This document shows, in pieces, positions 1 through 5,018 of a DNA stretch of 5,018 nt (positions are counted from its first letter, which is position 1; every line of letters starts with the position of its first letter). The notes below the pieces were generated by a model, which did not search any database, was not told where the DNA came from, and saw only the letters and a list, made by a program, of their open reading frames with translations. Origin of the DNA: Gammaproteobacteria bacterium (GTDB lineage: Bacteria > Pseudomonadota > Gammaproteobacteria > SG8-11). Location: NCBI GenBank assembly GCA_016200445.1, contig JACQEQ010000260.1:1-5018 (forward strand), in the 5' to 3' direction. The translations under genes were made by a program, and so were the position numbers.

Positions 1-510
1 ACGCATTGCGGGATTCACCAGACGAATGCGATCCACCACGGCCAGATTGGTGGCTGACTGCCCGACCGGACGAATCGAGATGCCGCCGTTCGCGCCGATG
101 TCGATTTTTTCCGCCGGAGGGATGACAATCGGACCGCCATTCCCCAGCACCGGCAGTCCCGCGCCATTAGTCAAAACCCCGCCGGTGCTCAAATGTAAAT
201 CCCCTGCGCGGGTGTAGGCCTCGCTCCCGTCGCGCGCTTGCACAGCAATCCAACCGTCGCCGTTAATGGCGATGTCGAGATCGCGCCCCGTCGATTGCAC
301 TACGCCCTGCGTGAAATCCGTCGCCGGGCGTTCCGCCATTGCATACACACGCGTGGGCAACCCTGCGCCATACACGGGCATGGCGCGAAACGCGCTGAAA
401 TCCTGGTGGAAGCCGGTGGTGTTGACATTGGCGATGTTATTGCTGATCGCGGTTTGCGCCAGCATGTTTTGCTTAGCGCCGGACATTGCAACGTAGAGCA
501 TGCGGTCCAT
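1..510 (-). CDS. flgF: FlgF, flagellar proximal rod protein (3' end missing)
   Basis: FlgF is a structural subunit of the flagellar rod in the periplasm, exported by the flagellar type III apparatus. The first 170 codons are present and the frame is still open at the window edge; family members are roughly 245-250 residues, so about 75 C-terminal residues are missing. Visible signatures are the N-terminal rod-hook helix (start MDRMLYVAMSGAKQNM, then SNNIANVNTTGF at residues 23-34) and the D0/D1 motif DLDIAINGDGW at 77-87, followed by YTRAGDLHL at 99-107, as in FlgE/FlgF/FlgG proteins. The start MDRMLYVAMSG is the usual FlgF opening and distinguishes it from FlgG. The Shine-Dalgarno is weak (GAG, 8 bases before ATG). 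It follows flgE after 66 bases that hold a strong hairpin. FlgG would be expected next, beyond the window. Confidence 0.96.
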   Translation of the reverse strand, partial: MDRMLYVAMSGAKQNMLAQTAISNNIANVNTTGFHQDFSAFRAMPVYGAGLPTRVYAMAERPATDFTQGVVQSTGRDLDIAINGDGWIAVQARDGSEAYTRAGDLHLSTGGVLTNGAGLPVLGNGGPIVIPPAEKIDIGANGGISIRPVGQSATNLAVVDRIRLVNPAMR

Positions 511-532
511 AATTTAATCTCGTTTCGTGATT

Positions 533-564
533 GGCGGGTTACGCCGCAGCGCAGCTAACCCGCC
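533..564. repeat. REP-like palindromic hairpin between flgE and flgF
   Basis: The arms GGCGGGTTA (533-541) and TAACCCGCC (556-564) are perfect 9-base inverted repeats around a 14-base centre. On the transcribed (minus) strand the centre GCTGCGCTGCGGCG can extend the stem by five pairs (one G-U) with one bulged G and a 3-base loop. No T-run follows on the minus strand (AATCACGAAACGAG comes next), so it does not look like an intrinsic terminator. The GGCGGGTTA...TAACCCGCC pattern resembles short dispersed palindromes seen in many proteobacterial genomes, some linked to REP-associated transposases; membership in such a family is my inference from one copy. It may protect the 3' end of the upstream flgE message. 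Confidence 0.7.
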
Positions 565-576
565 TTACGTTATTGT

Positions 577-1809
577 TTAGCGGATATTGATAATGGTTTG
601 CGACACTTGGTTTTCCGTGGAAATTACCTGCGCATTGGCTTGATAGTTGCGCTGCGCGGTTATGAGTCCGATCAATTGTTCGGCCACATCCACGTTGGAC
701 GATTCCACCGCACCGGATTGCAATAAGCCAAACGTGCCGCGTCCGGCTTGCCCCAGAATCCGGTCGCCTGATGTATAGGTTTGACCCCAATTGGTGTTGC
801 CGAGCTGGTTGAGCCCGTTGTTGTTCGCAAACGTGGCCATCGCGACTTTGCCCAGTGTGGTCGATTGACCGTTGGTATAACGCGCGGAAACTACGCCATC
901 GGAATCAATCGCGATACCCGAAAGCCGGCCGGTTGAAAATCCGTCTTGCGAAAGTGTATTGACAGAAAACGGGCTGCCGAATTGCGTCGTCGACGTAAAA
1001 TTAACATCCTGCGAAATCGCATTGGCGCCGTTGGTCGGCGTGTAATTATCAAACGCGATGGGCTGCGCTGTTGCTAAGGTACCGTCCGGATTAAAACTCA
1101 GTTGTGTCGGGGACGCACCGCCGGAGGTGACCAGGGTGCCGTCGGTATACAGGTAGGCGTTCCACAAGTTCACTCCCGGTGGCGTGGTCTCGTCCTTGCG
1201 AAAATACAGCGTGGAGGTATGCGAGCTGCCCAGCGAATCGTAAATCACGGTCGACGATGACGCGTTAAAGGTGTCGGGATTGTTTGCTGCGAACGGCATC
1301 GCCGGTTCGCTCGCCGAGGCGGGCAGATTGATACCGACCTGCAGCGTCGTCGTCGCAGACGGTACGCCCTCTGCCGTTAATAATTTCAAATCTGTCAACA
1401 CACCCGTGTCGTAGTTACCGGCCGTGCTCGCGGGATACACCTGCAATTTGGCGTCTTGCGAATTCACGACGTAGCCGTCGCGATCCACGTGAAAATTTCC
1501 GGCGCGGCTGTAGACGTCGTTACCGCTGTCGTTCAACACGAAAAAACCGTCGCCGTTGATCGCCATATCGAGATTATTCGCGGATATAGCAATATTGCCC
1601 TGGCTGAAATCCTGCGCAATTGACGATACCCGTACCCCGCTGCCTGCGGTGGCCGCGCTGACGCCGAGAAACGACGCAGCGTACACATCGACGAACTCGG
1701 TACGCGAGCTTTTAAATCCGGTCGTATTAGCGTTGGCGATGTTATTGCCGGTAACGTTCAAATCAGTTTGTGCGGCATTCAAGCCGGAAAGTGCAGTGCG
1801 GAAAGACAT
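577..1809 (-). CDS. flgE: FlgE, flagellar hook protein
   Basis: FlgE polymerises outside the cell into the curved hook that joins the rod to the filament. The 410-residue product is complete and of normal length (Salmonella FlgE is about 403). The N-terminal rod-hook helix is at residues 1-32 (SFRTALSGLNAAQTDLNVTG, then NNIANANTTGFKSS), the conserved LDMAINGDGFF is at 80-90, and YSRAGNFHVDRDGYVVN at 100-116. The middle (about 125-300) is the variable, Thr/Ser/Asn-rich surface domain that differs between species. The C-terminal helix has the signature ESSNVDVAEQLIGLITAQRN at 369-388 and NYQANAQVIST at 388-398. The ATG has a strong Shine-Dalgarno. No cysteine is present, as is common for axial flagellar proteins. 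It lies 71 bases after flgD, a gap in which I see no convincing promoter. Confidence 0.98.
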   Translation of the reverse strand: MSFRTALSGLNAAQTDLNVTGNNIANANTTGFKSSRTEFVDVYAASFLGVSAATAGSGVRVSSIAQDFSQGNIAISANNLDMAINGDGFFVLNDSGNDVYSRAGNFHVDRDGYVVNSQDAKLQVYPASTAGNYDTGVLTDLKLLTAEGVPSATTTLQVGINLPASASEPAMPFAANNPDTFNASSSTVIYDSLGSSHTSTLYFRKDETTPPGVNLWNAYLYTDGTLVTSGGASPTQLSFNPDGTLATAQPIAFDNYTPTNGANAISQDVNFTSTTQFGSPFSVNTLSQDGFSTGRLSGIAIDSDGVVSARYTNGQSTTLGKVAMATFANNNGLNQLGNTNWGQTYTSGDRILGQAGRGTFGLLQSGAVESSNVDVAEQLIGLITAQRNYQANAQVISTENQVSQTIINIR

Positions 1810-1816
1810 GGCGATA

Positions 1817-1822
1817 CTCCTT
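1817..1822 (-). promoter_or_regulatory. Strong Shine-Dalgarno of flgE
   Basis: AAGGAG on the minus strand ends 7 bases before the flgE ATG. It is as strong as the flgC site and stronger than those of flgB and flgF, in line with the large number of hook subunits needed compared with rod subunits. The rest of the 71-base flgD-flgE gap (1810-1880) shows no -24/-12 sigma-54 or sigma-28 pattern to my eye. Confidence 0.75.
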
Positions 1823-1880
1823 CAGTGTTCGTTAATCGATAAAACGTGGGGTGTACATCGCTGAATCTATCGAGCGAGAC

Positions 1881-2561
1881 TTAAAATATTTGCCGTACGT
1901 CGCTGAGCGCCACCGACCCTAATGCGCCGACGCTCAAGCTCATGCCCTGCCCATTACGCCCGATCGTGACACTTTCTACGGGTGCGATGGCCAAGGTGTC
2001 GAAGCTATACGATTTGCCGTTGAGCTTGGCCTCTGCCGTGACGCGATAAACACCGCTGGCAACCGCTTGCCCGGCATTATCTTTACCGTCCCATTCATAA
2101 AGGGTCTGCCCTGCGCTTTGTTGCCCAAGCTCGACAGTACGGACGACTTCGCCGACGCTGTTGTAAATATTCACACGCAAGTTTCCAACTGCGTCGGGTA
2201 CATCCACCACACCTTGCATCGTGCTGCCGGGCGGCAGATAGCCTTGATCGGAACTGATTAGCACATTGCGCCCCACCAGACTCGATGCTTGTAATGCTTG
2301 ATTGGATTGCAACGACGACCCGAGCGAGTCGAACGATTTCTTCAAATCCTGCACGCCTGACGCGGTCGTGAACTGCGAAAGTTGCGCGAGGAATTCCTGA
2401 TTCTTCATCGGTTCGAGCGGGTTTTGATTTTTTAACTGCGTAATCATCAAGGTCAGGAACGCATCCTGTCCCATCGGCTCGGCTTTTTTGGTGCCGGTCG
2501 CGGGAGCGCCCAGACCGAGCTTATCGATTGCATTGCTTAAATCGTTACTGACGGTAGTCAT
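1881..2561 (-). CDS. flgD: FlgD, flagellar hook cap / hook assembly scaffold
   Basis: FlgD caps the growing hook and is needed for FlgE polymerisation; it is replaced when the hook is finished. The 226-residue product fits the family (about 220-235). Residues 1-30 are a flexible Ala/Gly/Lys linker. The conserved core DAFLTLMITQLKNQNPLEPM at 33-52, followed by NQEFLAQLSQFTTASGVQDL at 54-73, is the FlgD N-terminal signature. The region from about 95 to 226 matches the C-terminal cap domain, with the FlgD Ig-like segment including LYEWDGKDNAGQAVASGVYR at 154-173 and ending in the typical SVALSDVRQIF. The start ATG at 2561 has AGGGAG 7 bases upstream. It lies 17 bases after flgC and is clearly cotranscribed. 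No cysteine is present. I see no truncation. Confidence 0.98.
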   Translation of the reverse strand: MTTVSNDLSNAIDKLGLGAPATGTKKAEPMGQDAFLTLMITQLKNQNPLEPMKNQEFLAQLSQFTTASGVQDLKKSFDSLGSSLQSNQALQASSLVGRNVLISSDQGYLPPGSTMQGVVDVPDAVGNLRVNIYNSVGEVVRTVELGQQSAGQTLYEWDGKDNAGQAVASGVYRVTAEAKLNGKSYSFDTLAIAPVESVTIGRNGQGMSLSVGALGSVALSDVRQIF

Positions 2562-2578
2562 CGCTATTCTCCCTACAA

Positions 2579-2992
2579 TTATTCGCCGAGCGCCAAGGTG
2601 CGCAACAACATCTGCTTCGAGGTGTTCACCACTTCAACATTGGCCTGATAAGAACGTGAAGCCGAAATCATATTGGCCATTTCTTCTACGGTGTTGACAT
2701 TTGGCATGAAGATGTAACCGTCTTCGTTGGCCAGCGGATGATTGGGTGCGTAACGCGTTTGCAGCGGCTCCTGGCTTTCGACAATACCGAGCACTTTCAC
2801 CTTCACATCCGGAGATTCGTTGAATACGTCGTCGAGCGTCGCGGCAAACACCGGCTGGCGCGCGCGATAGGTTTTGCCTTCGCTGCTGCTCACGCTGTCG
2901 GCGTTGGCGAGGTTGCTCGATACCGTGTTCAGACGGATCGATTGGGCACTCATGCCAGAGGCGGCAATGTCAAAAATGCGAAACAGCGACAT
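2579..2992 (-). CDS. flgC: FlgC, flagellar proximal rod protein
   Basis: FlgC is a subunit of the proximal rod that crosses the periplasm. The 137-residue product matches the usual length (about 134-140). It opens with SLFRIFDIAASGMSAQSIRL at residues 2-21, followed by NTVSSNLANADSV at 22-34, the N-terminal rod-helix motif. The middle contains YRARQPVFAA at 42-51 and the HPLANEDGYIFMPNVN stretch at 85-100, diagnostic for FlgC. The C-terminal helix is VEEMANMISASRSYQANVEV at 102-121, then LLRTLALG. Only 3 bases separate it from the flgB stop (TAA TCC ATG), and its Shine-Dalgarno lies inside the last codons of flgB, so translation of the two is likely coupled. Confidence 0.98.
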   Translation of the reverse strand: MSLFRIFDIAASGMSAQSIRLNTVSSNLANADSVSSSEGKTYRARQPVFAATLDDVFNESPDVKVKVLGIVESQEPLQTRYAPNHPLANEDGYIFMPNVNTVEEMANMISASRSYQANVEVVNTSKQMLLRTLALGE

Positions 2993-2995
2993 GGA

Positions 2996-3400
2996 TTAAT
3001 CTCCTTTAATAGCCGACATCAAATTGCGGATTTTTCCGTCGATAAATTTCAAGCTCGCTTGATACTCCACCGCGTTGCGCAGAAATTCGCTTTTCTCGAA
3101 ATCACTGTCGACGCTGTTGCCGTCCAGCGTTGCCGCCTGCGGTGTGCGGAATAGAATGTCCGAACCAAAACGTTCGTTGCCGGCTGCAGTCGTCATATGC
3201 CGCGCATCGGTGACAAGCAAGTGTGTTGCGTTGACTTCTTGACCGGCCGACGCCAGCGCGGCGGCAAAATCAATATCGCGCGCTTTGAAATTTGGAGTGT
3301 CGGCGTTGGCGATGTTCTCGGCGAGCAACTGCGCGCGCGTTGAGCGCACCCGTAGCGCCTGTTCATGTACACCGAAGTAATTGTCGAGCATGTTGACCAT
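2996..3400 (-). CDS. flgB: FlgB, flagellar proximal rod protein
   Basis: FlgB forms part of the proximal rod, next to the MS ring and export gate. With the start at 3400 it has 134 residues, the normal length. Motifs are LDNYFGVHEQALRVRSTRAQ at 5-24, LLAENIANADTPNFKARDID at 25-44 (the rod-helix signature in its FlgB form) and the C-terminal helix VEYQASLKFIDGKIRNLMSA at 111-130. The open frame extends upstream to an ATG at 3514, but that extension has no FlgB similarity, overlaps the REP-adjacent inverted repeat, and contains the sigma-54 promoter; a message starting near 3427 could not encode it. The ATG at 3400 has AAGG 7 bases upstream; the in-frame ATG at 3391 would be too far from it. 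First gene of the flgBCDEF transcription unit. Confidence 0.96.
   Translation of the reverse strand: MVNMLDNYFGVHEQALRVRSTRAQLLAENIANADTPNFKARDIDFAAALASAGQEVNATHLLVTDARHMTTAAGNERFGSDILFRTPQAATLDGNSVDSDFEKSEFLRNAVEYQASLKFIDGKIRNLMSAIKGD
3001..3006 (-). promoter_or_regulatory. Shine-Dalgarno of flgC embedded in the end of flgB
   Basis: AAGGAG on the minus strand sits in the last sense codons of flgB (those for Lys-Gly-Asp) and ends 8 bases before the flgC ATG. With only TCC between the flgB stop and the flgC start, a ribosome finishing flgB ends on the flgC initiation site, which favours translational coupling and matched amounts of the two rod proteins. Confidence 0.8.
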
Positions 3401-3405
3401 GTGAA

Positions 3406-3411
3406 CACCTT
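3406..3411 (-). promoter_or_regulatory. Shine-Dalgarno that fixes the flgB start
   Basis: AAGGTG on the minus strand, with its AAGG core ending 7 bases before the ATG at 3400. It supports this start over the longer frame from 3514 and over the internal ATG at 3391 (spacing 16). Confidence 0.75.
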
Positions 3412-3437
3412 GCCGATTCGTAGTTACAGTACGAGTC

Positions 3438-3453
3438 AGCAAGGCGCGTGCCA
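3438..3453 (-). promoter_or_regulatory. Sigma-54 (RpoN) -24/-12 promoter for flgBCDEF
   Basis: The minus strand reads TGGCACGCGCCTTGCT, which matches the sigma-54 consensus TGGCACG-N4-TTGCW at every fixed position: TGGCAC at 3453-3448, 5-base spacer, TTGC at 3442-3439. The predicted transcription start is about 12 bases past the -12 GC, near 3427, leaving a 5' leader of about 27 bases to the flgB ATG. Known biology: in Pseudomonas and Vibrio the flgB operon is an RpoN-dependent middle class driven by the FleR/FlrC type activator. The site lies in the cheR-flgB gap and points at flgB, so rod and hook genes can be transcribed independently of cheVR. Confidence 0.92.
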
Positions 3454-3506
3454 CACGTAGATTGCGGGGATTTTCTAGCGAACTTCGATGAAGAGCGGAA
3501 ACATAT

Positions 3507-3521
3507 TGCCGCAACGCGGCA
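3507..3521. promoter_or_regulatory. Small perfect inverted repeat upstream of the sigma-54 promoter, candidate activator site
   Basis: TGCCGC (3507-3512) and GCGGCA (3516-3521) form a perfect 6-base inverted repeat with a 3-base centre AAC. An overlapping odd palindrome TTGCCGCAA runs 3506-3514. The centre is about 87 bases upstream of the predicted transcription start, a usual distance for a sigma-54 enhancer-binding protein site. Assigning it to a FleR/FlrC-like regulator is inference from position only. It abuts the larger palindrome at 3522-3570, so it could also be part of that repeat or a small RNA hairpin behind cheR. Confidence 0.35.
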
Positions 3522-3570
3522 GGAGCGCGGGCGTCCCGCCTGCAAACGGCGGCTGGGACGGCCGCGCTCC
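3522..3570. repeat. REP-like long palindrome between cheR and flgB
   Basis: GGAGCGCGG (3522-3530) and CCGCGCTCC (3562-3570) are perfect 9-base arms. After one mismatched pair (3531/3561) the inner arms CGTCCC (3532-3537) and GGGACG (3555-3560) pair as well, and GCC/GGC (3538-3540 with 3551-3553) can close the stem around a 10-base loop with one bulge at 3554. The 49-base GC-rich element begins 14 bases after the cheR stop. No U-tract follows on the minus strand, so it is not a classical terminator, although it could pause polymerase or protect the cheVR message. The GGAGCGCGGGCGTCCCGCC core resembles dispersed palindromic repeats in several bacterial genomes; one copy cannot prove this. Confidence 0.72.
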
Positions 3571-3584
3571 GCTTACATGCGTAG

Positions 3585-4415
3585 TCAACGCGGTTTAAGC
3601 TGGTAAATTACGCCATTCGCAACGCGTACCATTTGAAATGCATCGCAATAGTTGGCCATGGATTCAGACCCCCCGAGTACCAGGTAGCCGCCGGGCAATA
3701 GAATATTCGCCATGCGTTGCAGTACATCGCGCTTCATCTCGCTGGAAAAATAAATCAACACGTTGCGGCATAAAATCACATTGAACTTACCGAGCGCCGC
3801 GTAGTTTTGCGAAAGGTTGATGGAGCGAAACGACACCCGTGCTTTGATTTCCTTGCGTACTTCCAGATGATGGCCGCTTTTCTGAAAAAACCGTGCACGC
3901 CGGTCCGAAGTCAAGCCCCGCCCTAATGCGATATCGTCGTACACGCCCGCTTTGGCTTCTTCTAAAATCGTTGGTGAAATATCCGTGGCCGTGATTTCCA
4001 CTTCACTGCGTAAACCGCCCGTATGACTGGAAAGATATTCCTGCACGCCCATACTCAGCGAATACGGTTCCTGTCCGCTCGAACAGGCCGCCGACCACAC
4101 ACGTATCGGACCGGTAACTTTCTTGGCCAAGTCCGGCAGGATGAATTCCTTGAAGGCTTCGAAGGGATGCGCATCGCGAAACCAGGAGGTTTCGTTGGTG
4201 GTCATCGCATCGATCACGCGTTCGCGCAAACGCGCGTCGCGGGTTAATAGCTTCAGCAGGTCGTTCAGCGATTTGATGCCATCGTCGGCCATTAAACGGC
4301 CTAACCGGCTGCTGACTAAATAATGCTTGTTGTCGCCCAGCACGATGCCCGCCGCATTTTCCAAAAATTTCTGGAACGCGCTGTACTCGTCGCTGGTGAT
4401 ATTAGTGGCTGTCAC
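3585..4415 (-). CDS. cheR: CheR, chemotaxis receptor protein-glutamate methyltransferase
   Basis: CheR transfers methyl groups from S-adenosylmethionine to glutamates of chemoreceptors in the cytoplasm, setting sensory adaptation against CheB. The 276-residue product is of normal size. The N-terminal helical domain covers about 5-75 and contains the conserved TTNETSWFRD at 72-81. The SAM-binding Rossmann core has PIRVWSAACSSGQEPYSLSM at 103-122, ITATDIS at 141-147, NVILCRNVLIYFS at 212-224 and LLPGGYLVLGGSES at 239-252. The insert around 160-200 (GRGLTSDRRARFF, then the KARVSF strand) is the beta-subdomain that in other CheR proteins binds receptor tails. The start is GTG with only a weak Shine-Dalgarno (AGAG or GGCAGAG close to the GTG). 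The next ATG (codon 42) would cut away part of the helical domain. It is 21 bases after cheV and in the same frame. Confidence 0.97.
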   Translation of the reverse strand: MTATNITSDEYSAFQKFLENAAGIVLGDNKHYLVSSRLGRLMADDGIKSLNDLLKLLTRDARLRERVIDAMTTNETSWFRDAHPFEAFKEFILPDLAKKVTGPIRVWSAACSSGQEPYSLSMGVQEYLSSHTGGLRSEVEITATDISPTILEEAKAGVYDDIALGRGLTSDRRARFFQKSGHHLEVRKEIKARVSFRSINLSQNYAALGKFNVILCRNVLIYFSSEMKRDVLQRMANILLPGGYLVLGGSESMANYCDAFQMVRVANGVIYQLKPR

Positions 4416-4436
4416 AGGCTCTGCCGTTGAGATTAT

Positions 4437-5018
4437 TTACATCGACGCAGCGCTATCGCGCGCATCGGAATTTTTGTCCAGAGTTCCGAAACGCCGCAAA
4501 ATGCTCGACGCTAACTCGTCGGGCTCGAACTTCGGCACGAAAGCATCCGCGCCGACTTTTTCGACCATCGGCCCGTTGAATACGCCGCTGAGCGACGTGT
4601 GCAATAACACGAACAACCCGTTGAAGCGGGCATCCTGTTTAATCAACGAAGTGAGCGTGTAACCATCCATGTTCGGCATCTCGACATCGCAAATGATCAT
4701 GCCGATCTGCTGCGACACTGGTTGCGGCAGGTTGGCCATTTCATTGAGAATATCCCAGCCTTGTTTGCCATCCACCGCCATCACGGCTTCGATACCGATG
4801 CGATCTAACGTGCGCTTGATCTGACTGCGCGCCACGCTGGAATCGTCGACGACCATGATGCGCCGCATCACTGTCGCATGCGTGGTTTGTTGCGAAACAA
4901 TCGCTTCCGAAACGCTGCCACGTTCGCCGACGACCTGCACTAAAACTTTTTCCACATCGAGTATTTCCACCAACTCGTCATCGACGCGCGTTACTGCCGT
5001 CAGGAAATGTTCTTTACC
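4437..5018 (-). CDS. cheV: CheV, CheW-receiver coupling protein (5' end missing)
   Basis: CheV links chemoreceptors to the kinase CheA through a CheW-like domain and carries a phosphorylatable receiver that tunes the coupling. The visible 193 codons run from the window edge to TAA; family members are about 300-320 residues, so roughly 110-120 N-terminal residues, most of the CheW domain, lie outside. Fragment residues 1-30 hold the end of the CheW domain (FLTAVTRVDDE, then LVEILDVEKVL). The receiver spans about 50-180: acidic pair in VVDDSS (D58, D59), phosphoacceptor Asp111 in IICDVEMPNMDGY, Thr141 in LLHTSLSG and Lys163 in VPKFEPDEL, so all the key residues are intact. A TTG at 4973 opens a shorter frame but lies inside the conserved CheW domain and is not a start. 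The partner gene cheR follows directly. Confidence 0.96.
   Translation of the reverse strand, partial: GKEHFLTAVTRVDDELVEILDVEKVLVQVVGERGSVSEAIVSQQTTHATVMRRIMVVDDSSVARSQIKRTLDRIGIEAVMAVDGKQGWDILNEMANLPQPVSQQIGMIICDVEMPNMDGYTLTSLIKQDARFNGLFVLLHTSLSGVFNGPMVEKVGADAFVPKFEPDELASSILRRFGTLDKNSDARDSAASM

Noticed and set aside
254..280. 27-base near-repeat of 1547-1573 (23 of 27 identical)
   Set aside because: Both copies encode the conserved LD(I/M)AINGDG motif of paralogous FlgF and FlgE. Shared ancestry and protein constraint explain it; the differences are mostly at third codon positions.
533..564. Intrinsic terminator behind flgE
   Set aside because: No T-run follows the stem on the minus strand, and flgF, part of the same assembly, comes next in the same orientation.
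1810..1880. Internal promoter for flgE in the flgD-flgE gap
   Set aside because: I find no -24/-12 element, no sigma-28 pattern and no convincing -35/-10 pair. The gap is short and the genes are codirectional.
2738..3154. Open frame of 138 codons on the plus strand across flgB and flgC
   Set aside because: It is antisense to two well-supported rod genes, spans their junction, has no recognisable domain, and arises from the GC-biased codon positions of the real genes. The same holds for the plus-strand frames at 238-558, 1556-1864, 4023-4247 and 4327-4662.
3401..3514. N-terminal extension of FlgB by 38 residues
   Set aside because: It is not FlgB-like, contains the sigma-54 promoter, and the ATG at 3400 has its own Shine-Dalgarno.
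3363..3545. Small open frame of 60 codons on the minus strand overlapping the palindrome and the flgB promoter
   Set aside because: It starts inside the palindromic repeat, overlaps the promoter and the flgB start in another frame, and has no recognisable product.
3522..3570. Intrinsic terminator behind cheR
   Set aside because: The stem is strong but no T-run follows on the minus strand, so a classical Rho-independent terminator is not supported.

Overview
The window is a stretch of a flagellar and chemotaxis locus in which every gene lies on the minus strand. Read in the direction of transcription (from high to low coordinates) the order is cheV (5' end cut off by the window edge), cheR, flgB, flgC, flgD, flgE and flgF (3' end cut off by the window edge). 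The cheV-cheR-flgBCDEF order and a sigma-54 type promoter in front of flgB are both typical of polar-flagellated Gammaproteobacteria such as Pseudomonas, Vibrio and Shewanella relatives. The base composition is moderately GC-rich. I cannot name the genus from the sequence.

Region 3585-5018 holds the two chemotaxis genes. CheV is a CheW-like coupling protein fused to a receiver domain; only the end of the coupling domain and the complete receiver are present. CheR is the receptor methyltransferase. The genes are 21 bases apart and in the same reading frame. Region 3401-3584 is the only sizeable intergenic stretch (184 bases). Going towards flgB it contains a 49-base REP-like palindrome, a small adjacent inverted repeat, a textbook sigma-54 promoter (TGGCACG-N4-TTGCT), and the Shine-Dalgarno sequence that fixes the flgB start at 3400 rather than at the longer open frame.

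Region 1-3400 encodes the proximal rod subunits FlgB and FlgC, the hook cap FlgD, the hook subunit FlgE and the rod subunit FlgF, packed as one operon with gaps of 3, 17, 71 and 67 bases. The gap between flgE and flgF contains a second, unrelated REP-like hairpin. Together the five proteins are successive parts of the flagellar axle outside the cell membrane: rod (FlgB, FlgC, FlgF), the cap that polymerises the hook (FlgD), and the hook itself (FlgE). They are exported by the flagellar type III system, and none contains a visible cysteine.

I see no undescribed biological system here. The coding content is canonical. The points worth a second look are the regulatory and repeat DNA between the genes: the promoter that overrules the longest ORF for flgB, a candidate activator site at about -87, and two different palindromic repeats inserted in an otherwise conserved operon.
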